Notes under the pieces: generated by a model | Database searches by the model: none | What the model saw: the letters and a program-made list of their open reading frames with translations, nothing else | What the model was told of the DNA's origin: nothing | Translations under genes and position numbers: made by a program | In this document: positions 39,646 to 48,400 of the stretch, piece by piece | Layout of the letters: each line of letters begins with the position of its first letter | Numbering within the stretch: the stretch's first letter is position 1 | NCBI RefSeq assembly: GCF_934561735.1 | Contig: NZ_CAKTGT010000002.1 | Coordinates: forward strand, 62,001 to 126,000 | DNA length: 64,000 bases | Direction of reading: 5' to 3' | Source of the DNA: an uncultured Eubacterium sp. | GTDB taxonomy: Bacteria; Bacillota; Clostridia; Oscillospirales; Acutalibacteraceae

Positions 39646-40337
39646 CGTCTGTTACCGCCGTTTACCACAAGTAAAAGTCTGAATATTGTTGCAAGTGCAG
39701 AAGCTAAAGCGGCAACATATGTTAAAGCGGCAGCAGTAAGCACTTTTTTGGCACCTAAATATTCCTCGTCTGTCATAAAATGATTTGATTCTATAGTTTC
39801 AAGAGCTCTTCTGCTCGCATTAAATTCAACAGGTAATGTTATAAGTTGAAAAACTGCAACGAAACAATACAAAATAATTCCGATATATGCAACCGTTTCG
39901 GAACGGATAAACATACCGATTAAACAAAGAGGAATACCGAGAGAAGACCCGATATTGGTAACCGGGATTACAAAATTTCTGATTTTAAGCGGAAAATATC
40001 CTTCCGCATGCTGGCAGGCGTGACCCGCTTCATGGCAAGCAACACCGATAGCAGCAATTGAACGCGAATCAAAAACATCTTCGCTGAGGCAAATTTCTTT
40101 TGTTCTTGGGTCGTAATAATCGGTTAATGAACCCGAAATCTTTTTAATCTTTACATCATTGATGCCGTTTAACTGTAAAAGTCGCCATGCGGCATCGGCT
40201 CCTGTCATTCCCGAACGACTGATAACCGATGAATATTTATTAAAATTCTTTTTTACGCTTGCCTGACAAATCAATGCAAAAATGAACACAGGAATCATAA
40301 TAAATCCCGTCATATAGTACATCATATAATATCCCAT
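39642..40337 (-). CDS. Zinc metallopeptidase, YugP-like
   Basis: A 231-aa integral membrane neutral zinc metallopeptidase (DUF2268/Zn_peptidase_2 type) with HEAGHACQHA as the metal motif and about four transmembrane helices. Not in the B. subtilis version of this operon; here it sits between fmt and rsmB and overlaps rsmB by 4 nt. Confidence 0.88.
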   Translation of the reverse strand: MGYYMMYYMTGFIMIPVFIFALICQASVKKNFNKYSSVISRSGMTGADAAWRLLQLNGINDVKIKKISGSLTDYYDPRTKEICLSEDVFDSRSIAAIGVACHEAGHACQHAEGYFPLKIRNFVIPVTNIGSSLGIPLCLIGMFIRSETVAYIGIILYCFVAVFQLITLPVEFNASRRALETIESNHFMTDEEYLGAKKVLTAAALTYVAALASALATIFRLLLVVNGGNRR

Positions 40338-40344
40338 AATTTAA

Positions 40345-41274
40345 TTACTCTCCTAAAACAGTACCAAGTTCAATATTATTACCTTGAAGGAATGACTTTG
40401 TGTCCATTCTTTTTTTACCGTCAAGCTGAAGCTCAAGAATTTCAAGGCAATGACCGTCACCGCAGCAGACAACAAGCCTGTTCCTATTATCTACAATTTC
40501 ACCGGCTTTATTTGCGGTAATGTCTGTATGAACGGTTTTGTGAATTTTTAAGCTTTTAGTATTAACTGTTGTGGTTGCCACCGGCCAAGTTTGAAGTCCC
40601 CTAACCTGATTATGAATTTTATCTGCCGAATCGTTCCAATTAATCGGACACATTGATTTGTTAATCATAGATGCGTATTGACATTCTATGTCAGCTTGTT
40701 TTGTTGCAACGGCAGTGCCGTTTTTTATCATATCAAGAGTTTTAACAAGAGCACTTGCACCGATTGCAGATAATCTGTCAAATAGTTCGGCGCTTGTTTC
40801 ATTTTCGCCTATTTCGGTTTTTTCAACATACAAAACATCGCCTGTATCAAGACCCTCATCCATTTGCATAATAGAAACGCCTGTTTCTTTGTCGCCGTTG
40901 AGGACAGCCCATTGAATAGGTGCTGCACCTCTGTATAACGGCAGGAGCGAAGCGTGAACATTTATGCAACCGTATGGTGCGGCTTCAAGAATTTCTTTCG
41001 GCAAAATTTTACCGTATGCCACAACAACGATTACATCAGGTGCAATTTCTTTAATTATTTCGACAGAATTTGAACCTTTGATTTTTTCCGGTTGATAAAC
41101 AGGAATGTTATGCTTTTGAGCACAAACCTTTACTTCTGGAGGTGTCAAAATCTGTTTTCTGCCAACCGGTTTATCCGGCTGAGTAAAAACAGCCGCAACT
41201 TCGTGCTTGGCTTCAATTAACTTTTCAAGGCAAGGTACAGCAAAATCCGGAGTACCCATAAAAACTATTTTCAT
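40345..41274 (-). CDS. fmt: Methionyl-tRNA formyltransferase
   Basis: A 309-aa enzyme formylating initiator Met-tRNA. Starts MKIVFMGTPDFAVP; the folate motif and catalytic residues appear in INVHASLLPLYRGAAPIQWAVLNGD; a C-terminal OB-fold follows. Shares a 1-nt junction with def, the usual pair. Confidence 0.97.
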   Translation of the reverse strand: MKIVFMGTPDFAVPCLEKLIEAKHEVAAVFTQPDKPVGRKQILTPPEVKVCAQKHNIPVYQPEKIKGSNSVEIIKEIAPDVIVVVAYGKILPKEILEAAPYGCINVHASLLPLYRGAAPIQWAVLNGDKETGVSIMQMDEGLDTGDVLYVEKTEIGENETSAELFDRLSAIGASALVKTLDMIKNGTAVATKQADIECQYASMINKSMCPINWNDSADKIHNQVRGLQTWPVATTTVNTKSLKIHKTVHTDITANKAGEIVDNRNRLVVCCGDGHCLEILELQLDGKKRMDTKSFLQGNNIELGTVLGE

Positions 41275-41726
41275 CAGCCTTCCAACTTTCCGATAACTTT
41301 TGATACAAATAAAATTCCCTCAAGGTGGTCGAGTTCGTGACAGAAGCATCTTGCTTTCAGTTCTTCACCTGTATAGATGTGCCATTTACCTGTCCTGTCC
41401 TGAGCTTTAACCTGAACTTTGGCAGGACGCTTACAAACACCGTACTTACCCGGTACAGACAGGCAACCCTCAGATTCGGTTTGTTCTCCCTCTGTCATTG
41501 TTATTTCGGGATTAACAAGTTCTATCGGACCGTCGCCACAGTCAATAACAACAACTCTTTTGAGCATACCGACTTGCGGAGCGGCAAGACCGACTCCGTT
41601 TGCATCATACATTGTATCAAACATATCATCAATAAGGGTTGAAAGTTTGTCATCAAACTTTTCAATTTTTCTGCATTTTTTATTTAAAACAGGATCACCT
41701 ATTTCAACAATATTTCTTAAAGCCAT
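41274..41726 (-). CDS. def: Peptide deformylase
   Basis: A 150-aa metal hydrolase removing N-formyl from nascent proteins. Motifs GVGLAAPQVG, EGCLSVPG and CHELDHLEG (HEXXH-type) are intact. Between priA and fmt. Confidence 0.97.
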   Translation of the reverse strand: MALRNIVEIGDPVLNKKCRKIEKFDDKLSTLIDDMFDTMYDANGVGLAAPQVGMLKRVVVIDCGDGPIELVNPEITMTEGEQTESEGCLSVPGKYGVCKRPAKVQVKAQDRTGKWHIYTGEELKARCFCHELDHLEGILFVSKVIGKLEG

Positions 41727-41740
41727 AATACTTCCTCTTT

Positions 41741-43957
41741 TTATGATATATCCGGTGGATTTAAGCTAATACTAATGCTTATCTTAGAATATATCTTATC
41801 TTTGTTAACATCTTTTAAGATTTTTGTTATCATTTGACGAATTCTTTGTGAATTTTTACACTTAATTGCCAAACGGTATCTGTATGTATTGTTTATTTTT
41901 GAAATCTTTGCAGCCGTAGGACCTAAGACAACAAGTTTAATATCCTTGTATTCATCGCTGTTATATGCCACAAGACGGTCAAAAAATGCCTTTGAACACA
42001 GTGCAACCGTGTTTTCGTTTTCACCTGTAAAGGTTGCTGAATAAATATCGCAAAACGGCGGATAAATCATAAGCTTACGCATCAAAATTTCATTGTTATA
42101 AAAGCCGATATAATCCTGACGCGAGGCAAAATCGATAGTTTCATTTTGCGTATTAATTGTTTGAATAATCGCTGTCCCTGAATTATCACGCCTACCGGCT
42201 CTGCCGACAACCTGTGTTATCAGATCAAAGGAACGCTCACTTGCTGTGTAGTTTTGGTCATACAGAGAATTATCTGCATTAACAACACCCACAAGCGTTA
42301 CATCCTCAAAATCGAGCCCTTTTGCAACCATCTGCGTGCCGATTAAAATATTGTATTCCTTATTTGCAAATTGCTCAAGGAGTTTTTCGTGAGAAAACTT
42401 TCCAGTGGTTGTATCGGCGTCCATTCGCAAAATTTTAGCATTTGGCAAAAGTGCTTGCAATTCTTCTTCAATACGCTGAGTGCCGAAGCCGCTGTATCTG
42501 ACTTCCTCACTTCCGCATTCCGGACATATATTATCGAGTTTTTTTGTAAAGCCGCAATAATGGCACACCAAGCGATTGTTAAAGCTGTGATATGTAAGAG
42601 ATATAGAGCAGTTGGGACAGGTTATAACATGTCCGCATTCGTTACAAGCAATAAATGTGTTATATCCCCTGCGATTAATCAGCAAAATTGCTTGTTTGCC
42701 GTTATCTATAGTTTGTGTTAAATGATGAAGAAGTATTGATGAAATAGGGCTTTTGTTGCCGCTTTTCATCTCGTTTTTCATATCAACAGTGATAACATTG
42801 GGCAAAACTGCATCGCCGTATCTTTGAGTTACGGTTGAAAGGGTATATTTGCCATTCAACGCATTGCTGTATGTTTCTATCGATGGCGTAGCCGAACACA
42901 TAAGAAAATAAGCATTATTATACTTGGCTCTGAATCTTGCAACATCTTTGGCATTATAACGAGGTGTGCGTTCGGACTTATATGTCTGCTCCTGTTCTTC
43001 ATCCATAACAATAAGTCCGAGATTATGAACTGGGGCAAATACAGCCGACCTTGTACCAACTACAATTTTTGCCATTCCTCTGTCAATTCGTTTATATTCG
43101 TCATTCCTTTCGCCTAAAGAAAGACCGCTGTGAATGACGGCAACTTTATCTCCGTACCGTTTATGAAATATATTCATAGTTTGCGGGGTGAGAGCAATTT
43201 CGGGAACAAGAACTATTACATCTTTATTTTCGCAAATTACATCGTCAATAAGTTTCAAATAAATTTGAGTTTTTCCGCTTCCTGTTATACCGAAAAGAAG
43301 CCCCGTTTTGCCGGAGCCGAGCTTTTGCTTATTGATTTGATATGCTTTTTGTTGCTCATCGGAAAGTATAATCTTACTGTTGTCTGTAGCAGTTTTACCT
43401 TCATACGGATTGCGATAAATTTCTCTGGAATAAAATTCGATTATTCCGTTTTTTTCTAAATTTTTAAGAACGGAAATACCTACGCTGCAAAATTCGCAAA
43501 CTTCGTTTGCACCTGCAGAACCGATGTCGAGTAATAAATCACAAACTGTTTTTTGCTTTTTTGTGACATTTGAAAGTATGCCTTCGTCGTCAACGGCAAG
43601 TCTTACCATCCTTTCGGATTTAGATTTTAATATGCCGTATTTTCTCGGTAGCATTTGTTTTAGGCAATCATAAGTTGTGCAAAAACACCTTTCCTTAAGC
43701 CATAAAGCGAGTTTAACCATTTCGTCGGTAAGCACTTTTTCTTCAACGGTTTTGATTTCTTTCAGCCCAACGGAAGAATCTTCAAAAAGATTAACAATAA
43801 TGCCATCCCTTGATTTATCTCCTCTGCCAAAAGGAACTGTTACCTTTGAACCGATTTGAGCAAATTTACAAAATTCATCAGGTACACGGTAACTGTAATC
43901 TGTATCAAAACTGAAAAAAGTGTTATCAACCGCAACGGTTGCTACAAGTGATTTCAT
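41741..43957 (-). CDS. priA: Primosomal replication helicase PriA
   Basis: A 738-aa fork-restart helicase. Walker A GITGSGKT, DEEQ box MDEEQE, Cys-rich zinc region (CNECGHVITCPNCSISLTYH then CHYCG and CPECGS), helicase motifs GTQMVAKGLDF and QVVGRAGR. Start is ATG 43957, overlapping the rpoZ stop (TAATG); the longer frame to 44008 lies inside rpoZ. Confidence 0.96.
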   Translation of the reverse strand: MKSLVATVAVDNTFFSFDTDYSYRVPDEFCKFAQIGSKVTVPFGRGDKSRDGIIVNLFEDSSVGLKEIKTVEEKVLTDEMVKLALWLKERCFCTTYDCLKQMLPRKYGILKSKSERMVRLAVDDEGILSNVTKKQKTVCDLLLDIGSAGANEVCEFCSVGISVLKNLEKNGIIEFYSREIYRNPYEGKTATDNSKIILSDEQQKAYQINKQKLGSGKTGLLFGITGSGKTQIYLKLIDDVICENKDVIVLVPEIALTPQTMNIFHKRYGDKVAVIHSGLSLGERNDEYKRIDRGMAKIVVGTRSAVFAPVHNLGLIVMDEEQEQTYKSERTPRYNAKDVARFRAKYNNAYFLMCSATPSIETYSNALNGKYTLSTVTQRYGDAVLPNVITVDMKNEMKSGNKSPISSILLHHLTQTIDNGKQAILLINRRGYNTFIACNECGHVITCPNCSISLTYHSFNNRLVCHYCGFTKKLDNICPECGSEEVRYSGFGTQRIEEELQALLPNAKILRMDADTTTGKFSHEKLLEQFANKEYNILIGTQMVAKGLDFEDVTLVGVVNADNSLYDQNYTASERSFDLITQVVGRAGRRDNSGTAIIQTINTQNETIDFASRQDYIGFYNNEILMRKLMIYPPFCDIYSATFTGENENTVALCSKAFFDRLVAYNSDEYKDIKLVVLGPTAAKISKINNTYRYRLAIKCKNSQRIRQMITKILKDVNKDKIYSKISISISLNPPDIS

Positions 43958-44166
43958 TATTTTGACTTGATTTCGTCCGGCTCTTCGATTACATACTTGC
44001 CGTCCCAAATTTCTTCAATAGCTGTAGAAACGGTTTTTTCATTGAGAATAGTATCGTTTTCTACTGCTTCATCTCTGATTTCTCTTGCTCTTTTTGCAGT
44101 ACCTACAACAAGACTGTATCTACTGTTTACATTTTTTAACATTTTCTTTAAATCCGGATTGAACAT
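43957..44166 (-). CDS. rpoZ: RNA polymerase omega subunit
   Basis: A 69-aa omega subunit: NSRYSLVVGTAKRAREI then TVSTAIEEIWDGKY. Overlaps priA and abuts gmk. In many Firmicutes coaBC lies between rpoZ and priA; it is absent here. Confidence 0.92.
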   Translation of the reverse strand: MFNPDLKKMLKNVNSRYSLVVGTAKRAREIRDEAVENDTILNEKTVSTAIEEIWDGKYVIEEPDEIKSK

Positions 44167-44756
44167 TACTTTATCTCCTTACTGTTAAGAGTTAATAACT
44201 CTTTGTTTATTATATTATTTATATTGTTTACACATTCGTCCAAATCATCATTGACTACAGTGTATTTGTACAGAGGTGCCATATCAATTTCCCTCTGTGC
44301 TATTTTCATACGATTTTTAACATCTTCGCTGTCGTTTGTTGAGCGGTTTATCAGTCTTTTTTCAAGAACTTTCAGGCTCGGTGGCAACAAAAATATTGAA
44401 ATTGCATCAGGGCGTACTTTCAATATACTTTGAGCACCCTGAACGTCAATAATAAGAAAACATATTTTGCCGTCATTTATTGCTTTCTCAACCTCGGAAA
44501 CAGGTGTGCCGTAGTAGCAATTATTATATCTTGCATATTCAAGAAGTTCATCATTTACAACCATAAGCTGAAAATCCGATTCGGATTTGAAGTAGTAATT
44601 GACTCCCTCAATTTCTCCTTCTCTCGGCTTACGAGTTGTTGCCGAAACAGATTCAACAACATCGTTCCTTAATTCTTTGATTGCTTTAAATACAGTGTCT
44701 TTACCGCATCCGCTCGGTGCAGATAAAATTATAAGCAAACCCTTGTTATTCGTCAT
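44166..44756 (-). CDS. gmk: Guanylate kinase
   Basis: A 196-aa kinase converting GMP to GDP. P-loop SAPSGCGKDTV, SATTRKPREGE, GVNYYF and the YARYNNCYYGTP nucleotide region. ATG 44756 has GGAGGTG upstream and lies within the end of remA; the frame start at 44786 is not used. Confidence 0.96.
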   Translation of the reverse strand: MTNNKGLLIILSAPSGCGKDTVFKAIKELRNDVVESVSATTRKPREGEIEGVNYYFKSESDFQLMVVNDELLEYARYNNCYYGTPVSEVEKAINDGKICFLIIDVQGAQSILKVRPDAISIFLLPPSLKVLEKRLINRSTNDSEDVKNRMKIAQREIDMAPLYKYTVVNDDLDECVNNINNIINKELLTLNSKEIK

Positions 44757-44997
44757 TTTGCACCTCCACACCAAAGCGTGCGGCAATTTGTTTCAAGTCC
44801 ATATAACTTAAAACAACATTGTCGCTGTCGGTAATAATAATACTCATTGTTTTTCGTCCGTGAGTTGCGTCAATAAGTGTTCCGTCTTCTTTCCCTTTTT
44901 GCACAAGCCTTTTAGCCGGTGCACTTTCGGGAGAGATAATGGAAATAACTCTGTCCGCATTAATCAAGTTTCCAAAACCTATATTGACTAAATTCAT
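44746..44997 (-). CDS. remA: RemA-like regulator (DUF370)
   Basis: An 83-aa protein: LVNIGFGNLINADRVISII, then LIDATHGRKTMSIIITDS. This matches the RemA/DUF370 family, a DNA-binding regulator of matrix and osmoprotection genes in B. subtilis. Conserved between yicC and gmk. Confidence 0.93.
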   Translation of the reverse strand: MNLVNIGFGNLINADRVISIISPESAPAKRLVQKGKEDGTLIDATHGRKTMSIIITDSDNVVLSYMDLKQIAARFGVEVQNDE

Positions 44998-45018
44998 TTG
45001 ATTCTCCGATTATATCAA

Positions 45019-45897
45019 TTATTCGATGTTTTGAATTTGTTCTCTGATTTTTTCAACTTCTGCCTTTATATCAACAACTTTGCGTGCAATGTCAACATCG
45101 TTTGCCTTTGAGCCAATAGTGTTGGTTTCACGGTTGATTTCCTGAACCAAAAAGTCCATTTTTCTTCCGACAGGCTCATCGGATGAAATGAATGTATGGA
45201 GTTGTTCAATATGAGAACGAAGTCTTACTGTTTCTTCGGCAACGGCAACCTTATCGGCATAAATTGCAACCTCTTGCAGAATTCTGCTTTCATCAAGAGA
45301 TACATCGCCTAAAAGTTCGTGAACTCTTTCAACAAGTTTGTCGTTATATTCTTTAACTGTTTGAGGTGAACGCTCTTCGATATATGAAACACAATCCAAA
45401 ATAAATTGACCTCTTGAATAAATATCGTCTTTCATTTTTGAGCCTTCAACAGTTCTCATGGCAATGAATTTATCAATCGCTTCGGAGCAAACATCTTTAA
45501 CATATCCCCAAAGCTTTTCTTCGTCATCTTCAGACTTTCTTAAAACAAGCACTTCAGGAAAACGCGAAATTGTTGAAGCACCGTAATCGTCCTTAAGGTT
45601 ATAGGTTACGGCAATTTCTTTAAGAGCGTTAACATAAGCGTTTGCCAATGTGTGATTAACAACAACATCGGCTGTGTCTGTATTAAGTGCTTCGATAGAA
45701 ACATAACATTCGATTTTTCCTCGGGAAACCTTACTGTTGACGAAAGATTTTAGTTTTTCATCAAGAAAACCGTATTGACGCGGAACTCTTGATGAAAATT
45801 CAAAATATCTGTGATTAACCGATTTAATTTCAACGGATATAACATAACCGTCTGTCTCTTTTTGGGCTCTGCCGAACCCAGTCATTGATTTTAACAT
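45019..45897 (-). CDS. yicC: YicC/YloC-family endoribonuclease
   Basis: A 292-aa protein starting MLKSMTGFGRAQ, with KSVNHRYFEFSSRVPR and the C-terminal EPVGRKMDFLVQEINRETNTIGSKA block typical of YicC/YloC, a stress-related endoribonuclease family. First gene of the long minus operon running to spoVM. Confidence 0.94.
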   Translation of the reverse strand: MLKSMTGFGRAQKETDGYVISVEIKSVNHRYFEFSSRVPRQYGFLDEKLKSFVNSKVSRGKIECYVSIEALNTDTADVVVNHTLANAYVNALKEIAVTYNLKDDYGASTISRFPEVLVLRKSEDDEEKLWGYVKDVCSEAIDKFIAMRTVEGSKMKDDIYSRGQFILDCVSYIEERSPQTVKEYNDKLVERVHELLGDVSLDESRILQEVAIYADKVAVAEETVRLRSHIEQLHTFISSDEPVGRKMDFLVQEINRETNTIGSKANDVDIARKVVDIKAEVEKIREQIQNIE

Positions 45898-45926
45898 TTT
45901 AAACCCCTTATGTAATAATTAAATAT

Positions 45927-45955
45927 ATTATATTTTACAAGAGAATTCAAGTCAA
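45927..45955 (-). promoter_or_regulatory. Promoter of the yicC-to-spoVM gene run
   Basis: Minus-strand TTGACT (45955-45950), 17 nt, TATAAT (45932-45927), 30 bp before the yicC ATG. Confidence 0.8.
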
Positions 45956-45970
45956 CCATTTGTTAATAAA

Positions 45971-46003
45971 TTGTTTACAAAATTAACTATTTGTTTACAA
46001 AAT
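45971..46003. repeat. Two TTGTTTACAAAAT boxes 20 bp apart
   Basis: The 13-bp word occurs at 45971-45983 and 45991-46003, exactly 20 bp apart (two helical turns), just upstream of the yicC promoter. Looks like an activator or repressor site pair; the regulator is unknown. Confidence 0.55.
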
Positions 46004-46025
46004 CAAAAAGCCTCATATTGAGGCT
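46004..46025 (-). terminator. Terminator after the Thr-rich protein gene
   Basis: AGCCTCA (46009-46015) pairs with TGAGGCT (46019-46025), followed by T-rich minus-strand sequence. Confidence 0.85.
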
Positions 46026-46039
46026 CTTGAAATAAAACA

Positions 46040-46696
46040 TTATTTTGTTGTGGTTTGAGTTGTTTGTTGTGCCTGAGTTGTAGGAGCAACCGTTGTAGTT
46101 GTAGCAGTGGTTGTTTCTTCGGCTGCCATAAGTCCCGTGTAACCTTGATGAACAATTTCGGTATTTTTATCGTATAATCCCATATTCATCAAAAGGGGTA
46201 AAACATCATTGTTAAGAAAGTTTGAATCGGCACTTTCATCAATGATTTTGTAAGCCGTGGTTGATTTGTCGGTGTATTTAAGTGCTTCCTGAAGTCCCTC
46301 TATACCGTCAACTTCTTGAGCATCAACAAAAATATATGTGCCTTTAATTACAATAGTACCGGCATATGCTTCTTCAAGAGAAGTTGTTGTTTCGGTAGTG
46401 GTTTCTGTTGTGGTTTTTGTTGCACTTTTGTTGCCGAAGGAAATATTACCCGTAAAATAAAGAGCACAAAAAACAACGGCAATAATAACAATAATCAAAA
46501 TAACAACAGGAGCTTTGTTTGATTTTTTGTTAGGGTCTTTTTTAAATCTGTGGCGTTCAAGAGTTGGCTTTTTTTCTTCTTCAATATGAGTTTCGTTCAT
46601 ATCAACATTAATACCGCCATCCTGATAAGACGCATCAGACTTTTTATGTACAACAAGAGGTGCGTCAAGTTGTTCTTCTCTTATTTCATCACTCAT
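46040..46696 (-). CDS. Thr-rich membrane-anchored protein, unknown
   Basis: A 218-aa protein: acidic/basic cytoplasmic N-terminus (about 65 residues), one transmembrane helix (APVVILIIVIIAVVFCALYF), Thr-rich linker (TTTETTTETTTS), an extracellular domain of about 90 residues with FVDAQEVDGIEGLQEALK, and a Thr-rich tail. The tail resembles that of PrkC here. Follows nanA by 2 bp, probably co-transcribed. Confidence 0.65.
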   Translation of the reverse strand: MSDEIREEQLDAPLVVHKKSDASYQDGGINVDMNETHIEEEKKPTLERHRFKKDPNKKSNKAPVVILIIVIIAVVFCALYFTGNISFGNKSATKTTTETTTETTTSLEEAYAGTIVIKGTYIFVDAQEVDGIEGLQEALKYTDKSTTAYKIIDESADSNFLNNDVLPLLMNMGLYDKNTEIVHQGYTGLMAAEETTTATTTTVAPTTQAQQTTQTTTK

Positions 46697-46698
46697 AA

Positions 46699-47604
46699 TT
46701 ATTCTCCTGTTTCTGAAATATATTTTTCAATTTTGTTTACTATAGCTGTAATTTTTTCATCATTATCAACCGGTAAAAACGGGCTTCTCGGAACTCCGGC
46801 GTTAACGCCGAATCTTTGAGAAATTACATTTTTTGCGGCACCGTAAAGTGAAGGCAAAGCGAGCAAATCAAAAATTACATCATTAATTTTATATTGAAGC
46901 TCTTTTGCTTCAGAGATACGGTTTTCGTTAATTAATTTGTCAAGCTTTACAAAAAGCTCAGGCATAGTGCCGTATGTACCGCCGATTCCTGCATTTGCAC
47001 CCATAAGTCTGCCTCCGAGGAATTGCTCGTCCGAGCCGTTAAAAATTATAAAATCATCCCCTGCCGCAGTTCTGTATCTTTCCATATTGTAAACAGGCTC
47101 TTCGGAATTTTTAATGCCTATTACCTTTGGATTTGCCGCCATTCTTTTAAACAAATCCAACGGAAGATTAAATGAAGTAAGCTGAGGAATATTGTAGATA
47201 ATAAACGGTAAGTCTGTTGAGTCTATAATACCGTTCCAATGCTTTTCAACGCTTGCCGGTGATAGATGATAATATACAGACGGAACAGCCGATACAGCGT
47301 CTACACCGATTTTTTCGGCGTGTTTTGCAAGTTTTATACTCTCTTTTGTACCTGCACAGCCGACATGAACAATTATCGTAAAGTTATCCGATGCGGCTTC
47401 TTTAACAGCTTCGGCAACTTTCATTCTTTCTTCTGTTGAAAGCAAAAATCCTTCACCGGTAGAACCGCAAACATAAACACCTTTTACGCCTTTTGATTCA
47501 TAGACTTTAACAAGTTTTTTTATTTCTTCAATATTAATTTCATCGTTTTCGTCATATATTGTATTGAGTGCAACAAATACACCTTTAAATTTTTCAAGAT
47601 TCAT
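46699..47604 (-). CDS. nanA: N-acetylneuraminate lyase / DapA family
   Basis: A 301-aa class I aldolase. GSTGEGFLLSTEER, the Tyr in FIIYNIPQLTSFNLP and the Schiff-base Lys in VIGIKNSEE fit sialic acid lyase rather than DapA. ATG 47604 has an SD-like GAGAATTG; the longer frame from 47643 has none. Divergent nanE and nanK support a sialic-acid catabolic role: Neu5Ac to ManNAc plus pyruvate. Confidence 0.9.
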   Translation of the reverse strand: MNLEKFKGVFVALNTIYDENDEINIEEIKKLVKVYESKGVKGVYVCGSTGEGFLLSTEERMKVAEAVKEAASDNFTIIVHVGCAGTKESIKLAKHAEKIGVDAVSAVPSVYYHLSPASVEKHWNGIIDSTDLPFIIYNIPQLTSFNLPLDLFKRMAANPKVIGIKNSEEPVYNMERYRTAAGDDFIIFNGSDEQFLGGRLMGANAGIGGTYGTMPELFVKLDKLINENRISEAKELQYKINDVIFDLLALPSLYGAAKNVISQRFGVNAGVPRSPFLPVDNDEKITAIVNKIEKYISETGE

Positions 47605-47670
47605 AACAATTCTCCAAATATATATTTTAATAAATAATATCACAGAATAATATTTTTTTCAATAATATTG

Positions 47671-47699
47671 TTGAATTGTAATATATTAATTGATATAAT
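47671..47699 (+). promoter_or_regulatory. nanE promoter, placing +1 at the start codon
   Basis: TTGAAT (47671-47676), 17 nt, TATAAT (47694-47699). The expected start site, 6-8 nt on, falls at 47705-47707, and the nanE ATG is at 47707. Confidence 0.7.
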
Positions 47700-47706
47700 T
47701 ATCAAT

Positions 47707-48399
47707 ATGAGGAATAACGAAGAAATTTTAAAGCAAATTAAGGGCGGCCTTATTGTTTCCTGTCAAGCATTAAAGACCGAACCTTTATACGACTCTTACA
47801 TTATGTCCAAAATGGCATATGCAGCTATGCTCGGCGGTGCCGTAGGTATCAGAGCAAATACAATAGTTGATATTTTGGCAATAAGAGAAAGAGTTGACTT
47901 ACCGATTATCGGCATTATCAAAGAGGAATACGATGACAGCGATGTTTACATTACTCCTACAATGAAAGAAATCGATGCACTTGTTGAAATCGGATGTGAT
48001 ATTATTGCAACAGATGCAACAAGTCGTCTGCGTCCGAACGGTGTTTCGTTTGAAGAATTTTTCAAAGAAGTTCGTGCAAAATATCCTAATCAACTCTTTA
48101 TGGCTGACACTTCTTGCTTTGAAGAAGGTAAAAAAGCAGTTGAACTCGATATTGATTTAATCGGTACAACAATGGCAGGATATACACCGTATACCAAAGG
48201 CAGAAATCTTCCCGATGTTGAACTTGTACACAGATATGCTACAGAACTTAACAAGCCTGTTATTGCAGAGGGTGGCATTTGGTGCCCCGAAGATTTAAAG
48301 ACTGTATACAAAGCAGGTGCATTCAGTGCGGTATGCGGTACTGCAATTACCAGACCTATGGATATTACAAAACGATTTGTAAAATCACTGGAGGAATAA
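47707..48399 (+). CDS. nanE: N-acetylmannosamine-6-phosphate 2-epimerase
   Basis: A 230-aa TIM-barrel epimerase turning ManNAc-6-P into GlcNAc-6-P. Family matches: GGLIVSCQA, GGAVGIRANT, PIIGIIK, ITPTMKEIDAL, AEGGIWCPEDL and CGTAITRP. ATG 47707 has no SD; it is probably translated from a leaderless mRNA. A longer frame to 47668 would run through the promoter. Followed 2 bp later by nanK. Confidence 0.93.
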   Translation: MRNNEEILKQIKGGLIVSCQALKTEPLYDSYIMSKMAYAAMLGGAVGIRANTIVDILAIRERVDLPIIGIIKEEYDDSDVYITPTMKEIDALVEIGCDIIATDATSRLRPNGVSFEEFFKEVRAKYPNQLFMADTSCFEEGKKAVELDIDLIGTTMAGYTPYTKGRNLPDVELVHRYATELNKPVIAEGGIWCPEDLKTVYKAGAFSAVCGTAITRPMDITKRFVKSLEE

Positions 48400-48400
48400 C

